A stretch of 64,000 bases of DNA. Source: DAISJM01 sp036821485 (GTDB taxonomy: Bacteria > Verrucomicrobiota > Kiritimatiellia > CAIQIC01 > JAGNIJ01). A program made the translations under genes and the position numbers. Shown one piece after another: positions 32,354-39,926 of the stretch. Position 1 is the stretch's first letter. Every line of letters starts with the position of its first letter. The DNA lies in assembly GCA_036821485.1 (NCBI GenBank), contig DAISJM010000005.1:52117-116116 (forward strand). Direction: 5' to 3'. A model generated the notes under the pieces. That model did no database searches and was not told the DNA's origin. It was given only the letters and a program-made list of their open reading frames with translations.

Positions 32354-33715
32354 TCAGTTCTGCTTCTTTGAATCGTTGACGTAACGCTGTACAAGCGCGC
32401 CGCGAGCGCGGTCCAAGTTGCCCAGCGCAATGAGATAATCGTACTGCGCGGCGACGTTGCGCGTGCGCATCGCGGTACGGCCGACCTGCGCGGTCAGCAG
32501 GATAGTGATGTCCGCAGCGCCCTGTTGGTACTGCTCCTGCGTGATGCGCAGCGCTTCCTCGGCGCTTTCGACGCTCTTGCGCGTGACATCCAGTCGCTCC
32601 CACGCATCACGAACGCCCAGGAACGCCTGCGTCAGATCGAGCTTCAGATTGTTGATCGCCTTCTGCTCGTCCGCCTTTGCCGCTTCGTATTCAGCCCGGG
32701 CTTGGCGGATCGCGCCGCGTGTGCGGAAGCCGTCGAATACATTCACATCCGCCATCACGCCGACCATGTAGCTCTGCTGGAAATCGCTGGAGACATTGCT
32801 GTCCCAATCCGATGAGGCAAAGGCATTGATGGTCGGGCCGTAGCTGCGCTGCGCCTTCTTCAGGTCCTGCTCCTTGACCTTCTTCATCAGCCGCGCGGCC
32901 TTCAGCTCCGGGCGATTCTCGAAAGCGTTCGGGTCTTTGCATTCCGGTGGCGGTGCGTCGAGCGAGACGTCCGGCGCGCGGAGATTGTCGGCCGTGGCAA
33001 GGGAGTCGCCGATAGCGGTGTTCAGCGCGGCGACGGCCAACTGCAGGCCGTTGCGGACGCGGATCTGGTCTTCGCGGGCCTGTGCGAGCTGGGTTTCGAG
33101 ATTGAGGACATCGGTCTTGACCGCGCTGCCGGCGTTGAACCGCTCCTGTGCGACGCGGAGGCTCTCTTCGATGCTGCTTACCGATTCCGACTGCACATCG
33201 AGGAAGGCTTTGGCCTGGAGTACGCCGTAGAAGCCGCGGGTGACCTCGTGGATGAGCTGGTTGCGGGCGGCGGCGAGAGCCTGGGCTGACGCGTCGGCGC
33301 CGAATCGCGCCATATTCTTCGTTGCCCCGCGCTGGCCGCTGTCGAACAGCCGCCACTGCAGGCCGACGCTGCCGCGCAGATTCTCCGTGTCATCCGGATT
33401 GTTGGGATCGAAGGCGGGATCCATCATGTTCAGCGAGCGCTGATTCAGGGTCATCATGAACGCCTGCGGCGGATTGTCGCTGCGGGCATAGTTGGCGGAG
33501 ACGTTGACCCACGGGTAATATGCTGACCACGCCTGTTTCAGCATCGCCTGGGCCGACTCGACACGGCGGGCGGCCGACTGCACGTCGGGGCTGTTCTCCA
33601 GCGCCGCGATCACGCACTCGTCCAGCGAAACGGCGGGGGAAGACGCCGCCGGGGCCGCCGATGCAACGACGGCGAATGTCACCAGAAGACTCCATATTGC
33701 CAGCCACTTCCTCAT
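32354..33715 (-). CDS. TolC-family outer-membrane efflux protein
   Basis: A 453-residue protein with a signal peptide (WLAIWSLLVTFAVVASAAPA) and two outer-membrane-efflux domains. ALENSPDVQSAARRVESAQAMLKQA and the later AEYEAAKADEQKAINNLKLDLTQAF are typical paired helices of the coiled-coil barrel. The start at 33,715 is set by AAAAGGAGGCAAG and by the signal peptide. Its ATG overlaps the ArsR stop in ATGA, so the regulator and the channel are coupled. Second gene of the operon. Confidence 0.93.
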   Translation of the reverse strand: MRKWLAIWSLLVTFAVVASAAPAASSPAVSLDECVIAALENSPDVQSAARRVESAQAMLKQAWSAYYPWVNVSANYARSDNPPQAFMMTLNQRSLNMMDPAFDPNNPDDTENLRGSVGLQWRLFDSGQRGATKNMARFGADASAQALAAARNQLIHEVTRGFYGVLQAKAFLDVQSESVSSIEESLRVAQERFNAGSAVKTDVLNLETQLAQAREDQIRVRNGLQLAVAALNTAIGDSLATADNLRAPDVSLDAPPPECKDPNAFENRPELKAARLMKKVKEQDLKKAQRSYGPTINAFASSDWDSNVSSDFQQSYMVGVMADVNVFDGFRTRGAIRQARAEYEAAKADEQKAINNLKLDLTQAFLGVRDAWERLDVTRKSVESAEEALRITQEQYQQGAADITILLTAQVGRTAMRTRNVAAQYDYLIALGNLDRARGALVQRYVNDSKKQN

Positions 33716-34029
33716 CGCTTGCCTCCTTTTCCTCGAATGCAGTTCAGGATCGAAATTGAACGCGGATCGGCGATCGCGTACCAGACTTCCTTGCCCCGCC
33801 GCTCCGCCGCGACCAGGCCCACCCGCTTCATCTGGTTCAGGTGCTGCGAGGTGGCTGCCTGCGGCAGGCCCAACGCGTCCACGACATCGTGTACCGGCGC
33901 CGCCCCGGCTTCCAGGATCTCGATGATCCGGAGCCGATCGGGGTGGGCGAGCAGCCGCAGCACCTGCGCCATCCTGCCCAGCAACTCCACCGGCAAACCC
34001 GACATGCACCTGGAACGAATGTCTTTCAT
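33712..34029 (-). CDS. ArsR/SmtB-family repressor of the efflux operon
   Basis: A 105-residue winged-helix regulator: RMAQVLRLLAHPDRLRIIEIL, VVDALGLPQAATSQHLNQMKRVGLVAAERRGKEVWYAI. It has two cysteines, Cys8 near the N-terminus and Cys97 near the C-terminus, which could bind metal or form a disulfide. The Cys in the RLxIL region that marks BigR/SqrR sulfide sensors is absent. It overlaps tolC (ATGA). Upstream lies a strong palindrome between the -35 and -10 boxes, so it probably represses itself and the operon until the inducer binds. Confidence 0.9.
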   Translation of the reverse strand: MKDIRSRCMSGLPVELLGRMAQVLRLLAHPDRLRIIEILEAGAAPVHDVVDALGLPQAATSQHLNQMKRVGLVAAERRGKEVWYAIADPRSISILNCIRGKGGKR

Positions 34030-34036
34030 GATGCAT

Positions 34037-34065
34037 ATAAATATCATGATATAATGATATGTCAA
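34037..34065 (-). promoter_or_regulatory. arsR promoter with overlapping palindromic operator
   Basis: On the minus strand a perfect TTGACA (34065-34060), a 17-nt spacer and a -10 near 34042-34037 (ATTTAT). Inside the spacer lies ATATCAT-N6-ATGATAT (34041-34060), which also contains the perfect palindrome ATATCATGATAT. This is the usual position of an ArsR operator. Confidence 0.7.
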
Positions 34066-34122
34066 TACATCAAAAAACAAAAAATCTCGGCAGCGTGGGA
34101 GGTGGGCGGGTAGGATGCCGCC

Positions 34123-34923
34123 ATGAGCTTGATGAAACGGCTGGATGAGGCGCGGGGCGCGTTCGCGCGCCGCGATGTGGAGGCCTCGAAACGCGCCCAC
34201 AATGCAGGCGTGGTCGTGCAGGCCGCGGAGACCCATCGCAAGGGCCACCAGTATATCGGCGACGTGGTCTACGGCGGGCTCGATGGCATTGTCACCACCT
34301 TCGCCGTGGTCAGCGGCGTAGCCGGGGCCGACCTGAGCGTCGGCATCGTCCTGATCATGGGCATGGCCAATCTGCTTGGGGATGGCTTTTCGATGGCTAC
34401 GGGCGCCTATCTTTCCGCGCGCAGTGAACAGGAATACTACGATCGCGAACGCAGCCGCGAGGAATGGGAGGTGGCGCACTACCCGGACGGCGAGAAGCAG
34501 GAAATGACGCAGCTCTACAAGACCCAGGGCTATTCCGCCGAAGAAGCGGAACGCCTTGTCGAGATCCAGAGCCGTGATCCGAAACGGTTCGTCGATGTGA
34601 TGATGGTGCACGAGCTGGGCATGCTTCCGGACGACCGGCCGCCGCTTTCCAGCGCGATCGCCACGTTCATCTCCTTCATCGTCTTTGGTTCCGTGCCGCT
34701 GCTGGTGTACTTCGTTGGATTCGCCGCTCCCGCGATTCGCTCCATCGCGTTTCCCGTGGCCGCCGTGCTGACCGCCGTCGCGCTGTTTGGCCTGGGTTCG
34801 GCGAAGCATCTCGTCACGTCGCGCAGCGGAATTCGCAGCGGGCTCGAAACTCTTGTCGTGGGCAGCCTCGCGGCGATTGTCGCCTACGCGGTCGGCTACT
34901 TTATGCGAGGACTTGGAGGTTAG
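34123..34923 (+). CDS. VIT1/CCC1-family Fe2+/Mn2+ transporter
   Basis: A 266-residue membrane protein. YGGLDGIVTTFAVVSGVAGA and NLLGDGFSMATGAYLSARSE are the VIT1/CCC1 signatures in the first two membrane segments. A cytoplasmic helical domain (about 105-170) with many Glu residues (YYDRERSREEWEVAH) is the metal-buffering region. Three more membrane segments follow (ATFISFIVFG and on). The family moves Fe2+ or Mn2+ out of the cytoplasm. It diverges from the ArsR operon and is 2 bp before the YhcH-family gene, so co-transcribed with it. Confidence 0.88.
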   Translation: MSLMKRLDEARGAFARRDVEASKRAHNAGVVVQAAETHRKGHQYIGDVVYGGLDGIVTTFAVVSGVAGADLSVGIVLIMGMANLLGDGFSMATGAYLSARSEQEYYDRERSREEWEVAHYPDGEKQEMTQLYKTQGYSAEEAERLVEIQSRDPKRFVDVMMVHELGMLPDDRPPLSSAIATFISFIVFGSVPLLVYFVGFAAPAIRSIAFPVAAVLTAVALFGLGSAKHLVTSRSGIRSGLETLVVGSLAAIVAYAVGYFMRGLGG

Positions 34924-34925
34924 TC

Positions 34926-35375
34926 ATGATTCTGGACCGGCTGGAAAATGCTGCGCGCTACGAGGCGATGTACCCCGGGTTTCGGGTTGCGTTCGAGTAT
35001 CTTCGGAAACATCACGAAGGCGGCGGGCTTGAGCCGGGTCGCCACGAGGTGGACGGTGTTCGCGTCTACGCGTCCGTCGGGAAGGATGAGGGCAGGGGGC
35101 GCGATGGCGCGCGGCTGGAGGCGCACAGAAAGTATATCGATATCCAATATGTCGTCTCGGGCCACGAGGTCATCGGCTGGCGCCATCTCGGCGAGTGCAT
35201 GGAAACCGGGCAGGGCTATGACGCCGATCGCGATATTGAGTTTTTCAGCGCGCCGGCCGATGTCTGGGTACCGGTTCATCCCGGCTTGTTTGCCATCTTT
35301 TTCCCTGAAGACGCCCATGCGCCGCTTGCCGGTCACGGTCACCTGCACAAGATCGTCATGAAGGTGGCGGTGTAG
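34926..35375 (+). CDS. YhcH/YjgK/YiaL-family protein
   Basis: A 149-residue beta-sandwich protein of the YhcH family (DUF386). Family features are DGVRVYASVGKDEG, the EAHRKYIDIQYVVSGHEVIGW motif and the C-terminal FAIFFPEDAHAPLAG with KIVMKV. Proposed roles include sugar or sialic-acid processing with a bound metal in the His/Glu pocket; the precise function is unknown. GGAGGT precedes the ATG. Co-transcribed with the VIT gene. Confidence 0.88.
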   Translation: MILDRLENAARYEAMYPGFRVAFEYLRKHHEGGGLEPGRHEVDGVRVYASVGKDEGRGRDGARLEAHRKYIDIQYVVSGHEVIGWRHLGECMETGQGYDADRDIEFFSAPADVWVPVHPGLFAIFFPEDAHAPLAGHGHLHKIVMKVAV

Positions 35376-35401
35376 GGTAGAAGGGAGAATTCAGAACCCG
35401 G

Positions 35402-35450
35402 AACACAGAAGTCAGGATGCCGACTTCCGCGTCCTGCATGCTGTGTTTTT
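35402..35450 (+). terminator. candidate intrinsic terminator after the YhcH gene
   Basis: AACACAG (35402-35408) pairs with CTGTGTT (35441-35447), and inside it CAGGA (35413-35417) pairs with TCCTG (35432-35436). A T-run TTTTT (35446-35450) follows. It lies between two genes that end facing each other. Confidence 0.5.
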
Positions 35451-37084
35451 CAGAAGCACCTTCCCCTCAACAACTCCTCCGCGGCTTGCTGCCATGTGCG
35501 ATCGTATCGGCGGTCGCTGCGAAGTTGTACGAAGATGCGGCGTGATGCTCGCCGCCCCGGCGAGTGAAGCTCGATCAGCGCATCGCCGACAAGAGGTGGA
35601 AAACGTTCGAGTTCATCCGCCAGCTCCTCCAGCAGGTCCAGCGGCTCCTCGTGTTCCGGCACGAGGACAAACTGCCAGAGTATGTGCGGCTCCTCGGCCA
35701 CGGCGCGGCGGACGGCAGCGCGGATGGTACGCCGCCGGCCATAGAGATCGTCGCCGCGGAAGAACATCGCCCGATGCGAGCAACGTCCCGGAGCACCCGC
35801 CTCCACGTGTTCCGTGAAAAGGCCGGGCAGCTTTCGTCCGACGAAACGGGCCGTGGGGGCGTCCGCCAGCACACCGAGGAGCCGTTGCGAAGTCATGTCG
35901 GCCTGCCGGAGTTCGGCCGCGGTCAGCGTGGCCGAGGACTTCACCTGGTACGGCGGACGGTTGCTCGACACGAATCCATATTTGTGTCGATACCTGCGCA
36001 ATTCGGTACCGGGCAGGAGCAAGGTCTGCATGCACTGAACCCGCGCGCGGCGTAGTCGCGCGGCCCAGTTCAGCATGTGCTGGATATCTCGGAGGTTCTG
36101 GCCGGGCAGTCCGTACATCAGGTCCACGGTCAGCAGAATGCCGGCCTTCATCATATGCTGAATGCCTTGATCCAGCGGCTCCAGCCGGTCCGGCCGATGG
36201 ATTTGTCGCAGTGTTTCCGGGTTGCGACTCTGCACGCCCACCTCGATCTCGCGGAACCCTGCGAGCGCGAGCAGCTTGGCATCCTCGGCGGTGATTCTGT
36301 CCGCCTGTAGCTCGGCAAAGAACTGAAGGCGCGCGGACCGGTTCAATTTGGCCAGCTCAACGATGATGCGACGGAACTCGGGGTTCGCGTTGAACATCGG
36401 ATCGATGAACCGGATTTCTTTTGCGCCACGCTGGCGGAGGACGCGGACGCGTGCCAGGACCTCCTCCGCGTGGAGGAACGACACGGCGCTGCGGCGGTGG
36501 CCGTAGCAGCAGTAGGAGCAGCGAAATGGGCAGCCGCGCGTGGATTCGATGTAGGCCATGCCGTTCGCGTCGGGCTTGTTGTCCGGATACTCGGGCGGCG
36601 GCAGGTCATGCTGCAGATGGAATGCGGGTGCCTGCGCGGGGCGAACGTAGCGGCGGCCGGTGCGGAACGCCTTCAAGATGGATGGGAAGACCTTTTCGCC
36701 TTCACCTGGAACGGTGACGTCCACGGCGCGGCTGCGGAAGAGGAAGGGATGATCGTCTGCGACTTCCGGTCCACCGGCGACTACCTTGAGCTTCGGCAGG
36801 ACGCGTTTGGCCTTCTTCAGCAGGTCGAGTGTGCGCTCGATGTTCCAGAGGTAAAGGGTGGCGGCGATGACGGCCGGTTTCGCGCGCGCGATGGCAGCGA
36901 GCAGATGTCGATCATCGAGTTCGTCGGCATTCGGGATGGTGACGACCCGGTGGAACGGACCCTCAGGGGATTGCTCCATCGCGTGCCGGAGATAGGTGGC
37001 TGCGAGTTGTAGATTTTCGCGATGTCCGTGTGCGCAGGTGTCGAGCTGCGGCAACTGGAGAAAGATGATATTGCGTCGATTCAT
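35450..37084 (-). CDS. B12-binding radical SAM protein
   Basis: A 544-residue enzyme. Residues about 1-140 form a B12-binding-like Rossmann domain (AKPAVIAATLYLWNIERTLDLL, KVVAGGPEVADDHP) without the cobalt His. The radical SAM barrel (about 180-400) has the CxxxCxxC cluster in RGCPFRCSYCCYG. A C-terminal domain typical of BchE/HpnP-like proteins follows. Members catalyse methyl transfer or ring chemistry on unknown substrates. The start is ATG at 37,084; a TTG 12 nt upstream is an alternative. Its 3' end faces the YhcH gene. Confidence 0.85.
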   Translation of the reverse strand: MNRRNIIFLQLPQLDTCAHGHRENLQLAATYLRHAMEQSPEGPFHRVVTIPNADELDDRHLLAAIARAKPAVIAATLYLWNIERTLDLLKKAKRVLPKLKVVAGGPEVADDHPFLFRSRAVDVTVPGEGEKVFPSILKAFRTGRRYVRPAQAPAFHLQHDLPPPEYPDNKPDANGMAYIESTRGCPFRCSYCCYGHRRSAVSFLHAEEVLARVRVLRQRGAKEIRFIDPMFNANPEFRRIIVELAKLNRSARLQFFAELQADRITAEDAKLLALAGFREIEVGVQSRNPETLRQIHRPDRLEPLDQGIQHMMKAGILLTVDLMYGLPGQNLRDIQHMLNWAARLRRARVQCMQTLLLPGTELRRYRHKYGFVSSNRPPYQVKSSATLTAAELRQADMTSQRLLGVLADAPTARFVGRKLPGLFTEHVEAGAPGRCSHRAMFFRGDDLYGRRRTIRAAVRRAVAEEPHILWQFVLVPEHEEPLDLLEELADELERFPPLVGDALIELHSPGRRASRRIFVQLRSDRRYDRTWQQAAEELLRGRCF

Positions 37085-37411
37085 GGATCTGCCCAATCAA
37101 GCCGGAGTAAACCACAGAGAACACAAAGGCATAGAGAAGAAAGTGAGAGGCCCTTGCTTTGGAATGTTGTTTTTCATTGCTTTCCCCGATCGAAACTCGA
37201 CAATCAAAAGTCTCAGAAGCAAGTGTCCCGGTAGCTCAGTTGGACAGAGCGCTGGATTCCTAATCCGTCGCAGCGTCTGCACAACGGGTTACGGAGCAAG
37301 CGGTAATGGAATGAGCACTGTTGCCCGTGGCACACACGTGGCAACGGGATCGGTCGAGGCTTGCGAGTAGAGGCGTAGAAGAATAGAAGTTCGTCGGTTC
37401 TTTCTTATGGT
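37085..37411. other. intergenic junction between chromosome and island
   Basis: No protein gene seen. It holds a degenerate CACAGAGAACACAAAGG-type dispersed motif (about 37105-37135), a tRNA-Arg 5' fragment (37223-37267), then about 145 bp of unknown sequence with a hairpin TTGCCCGTG/CACGTGGCAA (37321-37344, one bulge). The tRNA with the intron follows. Confidence 0.6.
37223..37267 (+). pseudogene. 5' half of an intron-less tRNA-Arg(CCU)
   Basis: The first 40 bases match 37410-37449 exactly, covering the acceptor 5' strand, D arm and anticodon stem-loop through CCT. The next bases read AATCCG, as in the spliced form of the complete tRNA, then the similarity stops. The T arm and acceptor 3' strand are missing, so no functional tRNA is encoded. 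It may be the host half of an attachment site. Confidence 0.85.
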
Positions 37412-37687
37412 GTCCCGGTAGCTCAGTTGGACAGAGCGCTGGATTCCTACAGCAAGTGGGCACCGGCTGGGAAACCCGCCGTGTGAATGCGGTCAAAGTC
37501 GGGGAAACCCTAACGTCAAGTCGAGGGCAATCCCGAGCCAAGCCTGCGAAAGCAGGAAGGTGTAACGACTGGACGGCCGCCACCTTCGTCCGGCAACGGA
37601 TATGGTGAAGGTACAGTCTAGGGAGTCGGGAAACCGGCACAAACCCGAATCCGGAGGTCGCGGGTTCAAGTCCCGCCCGGGATACCA
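37412..37687 (+). tRNA. tRNA-Arg(CCU), interrupted by a group I intron
   Basis: Exon 1 (37412-37448): acceptor GTCCCGG, D arm GCTC...GAGC, anticodon stem CTGGA, loop start TT and anticodon CCT. Exon 2 (37648-37687): loop end AA, stem TCCGG, T arm CGGGTTCAAGTCCCG, acceptor CCGGGAT, discriminator A and an encoded CCA. The spliced length is 77 nt. All stems pair, with one G-T pair at the acceptor end and one in the anticodon stem. The anticodon reads AGG codons, usually a single-copy tRNA. The 3' end lies 3 nt from the integrase stop codon, the classic island layout. Confidence 0.95.
37449..37647 (+). ncRNA. group I self-splicing intron, IC3-like
   Basis: A 199-nt intron without an open reading frame. 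It follows the U of the anticodon and ends in G (37647), as group I chemistry requires. The conserved core is visible: CTGGGAAACCC (P2 with GAAA loop), GTCGGGGAAACCC, GAGCCAAGCCTGCGAAAGC, the P7 strands ACGACTG and CAGTC, and GTCGGGAAACCGGCACAAAC with a GAAA-capped stem (P9). The same order and spacing occur in the Azoarcus tRNA-Ile and Agrobacterium tRNA-Arg introns. It should self-splice without protein. Confidence 0.94.
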
Positions 37688-37690
37688 ATT

Positions 37691-38797
37691 CTATACAGCG
37701 ACAGCGAATTTGATTCTCCCCATCTGCTCCGCAGTGTGTTCAGGCTGCAGGTGCCCGTAAATTTTGTTGATCATGTCGGTCGATGAGTGGCCGACCCAGC
37801 GAGCCACGGTCAACAAGTCCACCCCTGCCATGACCGCTTTCGAGATGAAATAGTGACGGAAAGTCCGGCTGTTGACCCAGGGCAACCCCGCCTTCTTCTT
37901 GGCATTCCTGAAAGCGGTTCTCAACCCGTTGGTTCGTTGGGATGGGTCGTTCGGATTGTAGAAAACCCAGTCGTGTGTTCGCCCTCGCAGATCAAACAAG
38001 ACATCCCAATCCTTCTTCCATTCAAGTAGTTTGGCTCGAAGGTCAGGATGCATATCGACATAGCGGTTGGACGACTCATTCTTGAGTTGGTTGCCAAGCT
38101 GAGGGCAGATCCGAAGGCGGTTGCGTTCGAAATCGACATCCGACCAGCGCAAGAAGAATGACTCGTTCTCGCGCAGCCCGGCGAGCGCCCGGACATAGAA
38201 CCACGTAGCCAGTTCTCTACCCGTTCTGGTTTCGTCGGCGGCACGAACAAGCGACCAGAACTGCTCGTCCGTGAAGATCTGCACCTCGTGCTTCAACTCC
38301 TTGAGATTCCGAATCTCTTGTGCGGGATTTGAGATTGCGTAGCCCTGATCAACGGCGTACTTCAGCATCTGCCGCAGGACCGTTAGTTCGATGTTGATCG
38401 TCCTATTCGAAACCCCTTCTTTGTTCCTCGCCCTGATGTACTCCATGACGTGCGCCTTCGTGATCAGATCGAGGCGTTTGCTGCCCAGCGCCTGGAATAA
38501 CCGAGTGCTGTGCCCTTTTTCCGTTCGACAGGTCTTTTCGGCGCGTTCGATGCGACGGTAATCCACGTACTCGTCCCTGATTCCTAGAAGGGTGGCGTAT
38601 CTCAGGGGAACCAATCGCTTGCCGTCGAAGATGACCTCTTTCCGCGCCCGCTGCTCCGCCATCTCAGCTTCTCGCTTGCTCAGGAAGCCGGATTTCCGAT
38701 AACGAACCTTCTGGTAGGAAAAGGTGTACGCCCAGGCTGACTCCGCCTTTGGCCCGGAGCCCCATTCCCGCGCATAGTCTCTCCTGTAGACAGTCAT
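37691..38797 (-). CDS. tyrosine recombinase/integrase
   Basis: A 368-residue site-specific recombinase. An N-terminal arm-type/SAM-like region (about 90-170: TKAHVMEYIRARNKEGVSNRTINIELTVLRQMLKYA) precedes the catalytic domain with ALAGLRENE (first Arg), RTFRHYF (the usual HxxR His is Arg, second Arg present), WVGHSS and the nucleophile Tyr in KIYGHL. It integrates the island at tRNA-Arg(CCU), judged from its place. The TAG stop is 3 nt from the tRNA CCA. The ATG directly abuts the stop of the AlpA-like gene. Last gene of a minus-strand run of nine. Confidence 0.93.
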   Translation of the reverse strand: MTVYRRDYAREWGSGPKAESAWAYTFSYQKVRYRKSGFLSKREAEMAEQRARKEVIFDGKRLVPLRYATLLGIRDEYVDYRRIERAEKTCRTEKGHSTRLFQALGSKRLDLITKAHVMEYIRARNKEGVSNRTINIELTVLRQMLKYAVDQGYAISNPAQEIRNLKELKHEVQIFTDEQFWSLVRAADETRTGRELATWFYVRALAGLRENESFFLRWSDVDFERNRLRICPQLGNQLKNESSNRYVDMHPDLRAKLLEWKKDWDVLFDLRGRTHDWVFYNPNDPSQRTNGLRTAFRNAKKKAGLPWVNSRTFRHYFISKAVMAGVDLLTVARWVGHSSTDMINKIYGHLQPEHTAEQMGRIKFAVAV

Positions 38798-39031
38798 CTA
38801 GATCAGCGGGTTGTGTTTGTTCCGTTCAAACCACTCGTCGAGATCCGCCTTCACGTATCGGTTTGGCCGCCCTGGCAGATAAGGGATGTCCTTCTGCCTT
38901 AACAACCAAGCAACGCTCCGCCGCAAGTACGCAGCCGCCTCAATCGTTGGCATGTACGGCGATGCGGGTTCTGCCGGAGCAGATTCTTCCCGCTCGTGTG
39001 CTAGTCCTGGAAGCTGGAAGTCGCGGTTCAA
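38798..39031 (-). CDS. AlpA-like helix-turn-helix (putative excisionase) protein
   Basis: A 77-residue protein with a C-terminal MerR/HTH_17 fold (MPTIEAAAYLRRSVAWLLRQKDIPYLPGRPNRYVKADLDEWF). Such proteins are excisionases or control directionality and integrase expression in P4-like islands. The start appears to be TTG at 39,031, in a TTGA overlap with the previous gene and with GGAGGGG about 6 nt upstream. Directly followed by int. Confidence 0.75.
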   Translation of the reverse strand: MNRDFQLPGLAHEREESAPAEPASPYMPTIEAAAYLRRSVAWLLRQKDIPYLPGRPNRYVKADLDEWFERNKHNPLI

Positions 39032-39381
39032 TCACCCCTCCGCTCAGTGCCCTGGAAGGCCGCCTGCACCCGGATAGTTCTCGGGATAGACAGAAAAGCT
39101 TCACGCCACGTACAGCCCGTTGCGACTACGGCGACACAAGGTGACCCATCAATTCCAACAAAGACCAGGATGTGTTTGGTTGGGGTCCCGACATCAACGC
39201 CCAGGATACCCGCACGACACATCCCGCAATCGAGCAAGGACTTTGGCTCAACGCCGATCTCAGCGCGTATCCTTAGGGCAATCTCGCCGTATTCTAGCCC
39301 TGACTCCGTCACCCGTTGCTGGAATTCCTGCAGCGATTGAACATCCATTGAGAGGATGGGAGCTTGCATGCGTACGTTCAT
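39028..39381 (-). CDS. island protein of unknown function (117 aa)
   Basis: A 117-residue protein without recognised motif: SLQEFQQRVTESGLEYGEIALRIRAEIG near the N-terminus is helical, then GVDVGTPTKHILVFVGIDGSPCVAVV looks like a beta strand pair. It overlaps the preceding gene by ATGA and the next by TTGA, so it belongs to a tightly coupled run with the AlpA-like gene and int. Possibly a factor for excision or copy control. Confidence 0.6.
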   Translation of the reverse strand: MNVRMQAPILSMDVQSLQEFQQRVTESGLEYGEIALRIRAEIGVEPKSLLDCGMCRAGILGVDVGTPTKHILVFVGIDGSPCVAVVATGCTWREAFLSIPRTIRVQAAFQGTERRGD

Positions 39382-39833
39382 GGGATCTTCTTCTGCGCCC
39401 TGTTGTGCCGTGTCTGCTCGATTTCCCTGAGTAAGTCTTTCAGGAATATCACGGCGTCTGCTTTTGCAGCTCGCCAGGTTGACCTAACCGACACACTGCA
39501 CCATTCCAGGTCGCGATCTTTGCAGTGGACGATCGAGCATTTCGTTCTCGCGCCTGCATCCAGCAAGATTAGTCGTGCTGTCATATGCCCGTCAGACTCT
39601 TCCAGAACAGGTTCCCCAATGACTTCGTCCAGGTACCTGAGATCACGGTCTGGATTCCCTGGTGTCCGGTCTGGAGCGGGCACAGCTTTCATCTCTTTGG
39701 CTGATATATCGGTCCATACCATGATCGCCCGAGCATCGAAGGTTATCAGCACGTTCGCTAATTCCTGTTTTGTAACCTTTGTGGTCCGCCAGTTACCCAT
39801 GTCTAGTGCGTCAGGTGCTAGGAGGCATCTCAT
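39378..39833 (-). CDS. island protein of unknown function (151 aa)
   Basis: A 151-residue protein without recognised motif (MRCLLAPDALDMGNWRTTKVTKQELANVLITFDARAIMVWTDIS). It has alternating hydrophobic strands, so a small alpha/beta fold is likely. The start at 39,833 follows AGGAAGGA. It ends in an ATGA overlap with the 117-residue gene. Confidence 0.6.
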   Translation of the reverse strand: MRCLLAPDALDMGNWRTTKVTKQELANVLITFDARAIMVWTDISAKEMKAVPAPDRTPGNPDRDLRYLDEVIGEPVLEESDGHMTARLILLDAGARTKCSIVHCKDRDLEWCSVSVRSTWRAAKADAVIFLKDLLREIEQTRHNRAQKKIP

Positions 39834-39926
39834 GGTATTCGTTCCTTCCTGGTAGGGGCCGGGGATCGCCGTGCTTTGCATCACGGATAACACCTCTCCC
39901 GTTTATGGCTGCTATCGACTTTGGTG

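Noticed and set aside
33712..34809. long upstream extension of the ArsR frame
   Set aside because: The upstream part is antisense to the VIT gene and crosses the promoter; the gene begins at 34,029.
37260..37688. 142-codon minus-strand frame opposite the tRNA and intron
   Set aside because: It is the antisense of the tRNA and group I intron, so not a protein gene.
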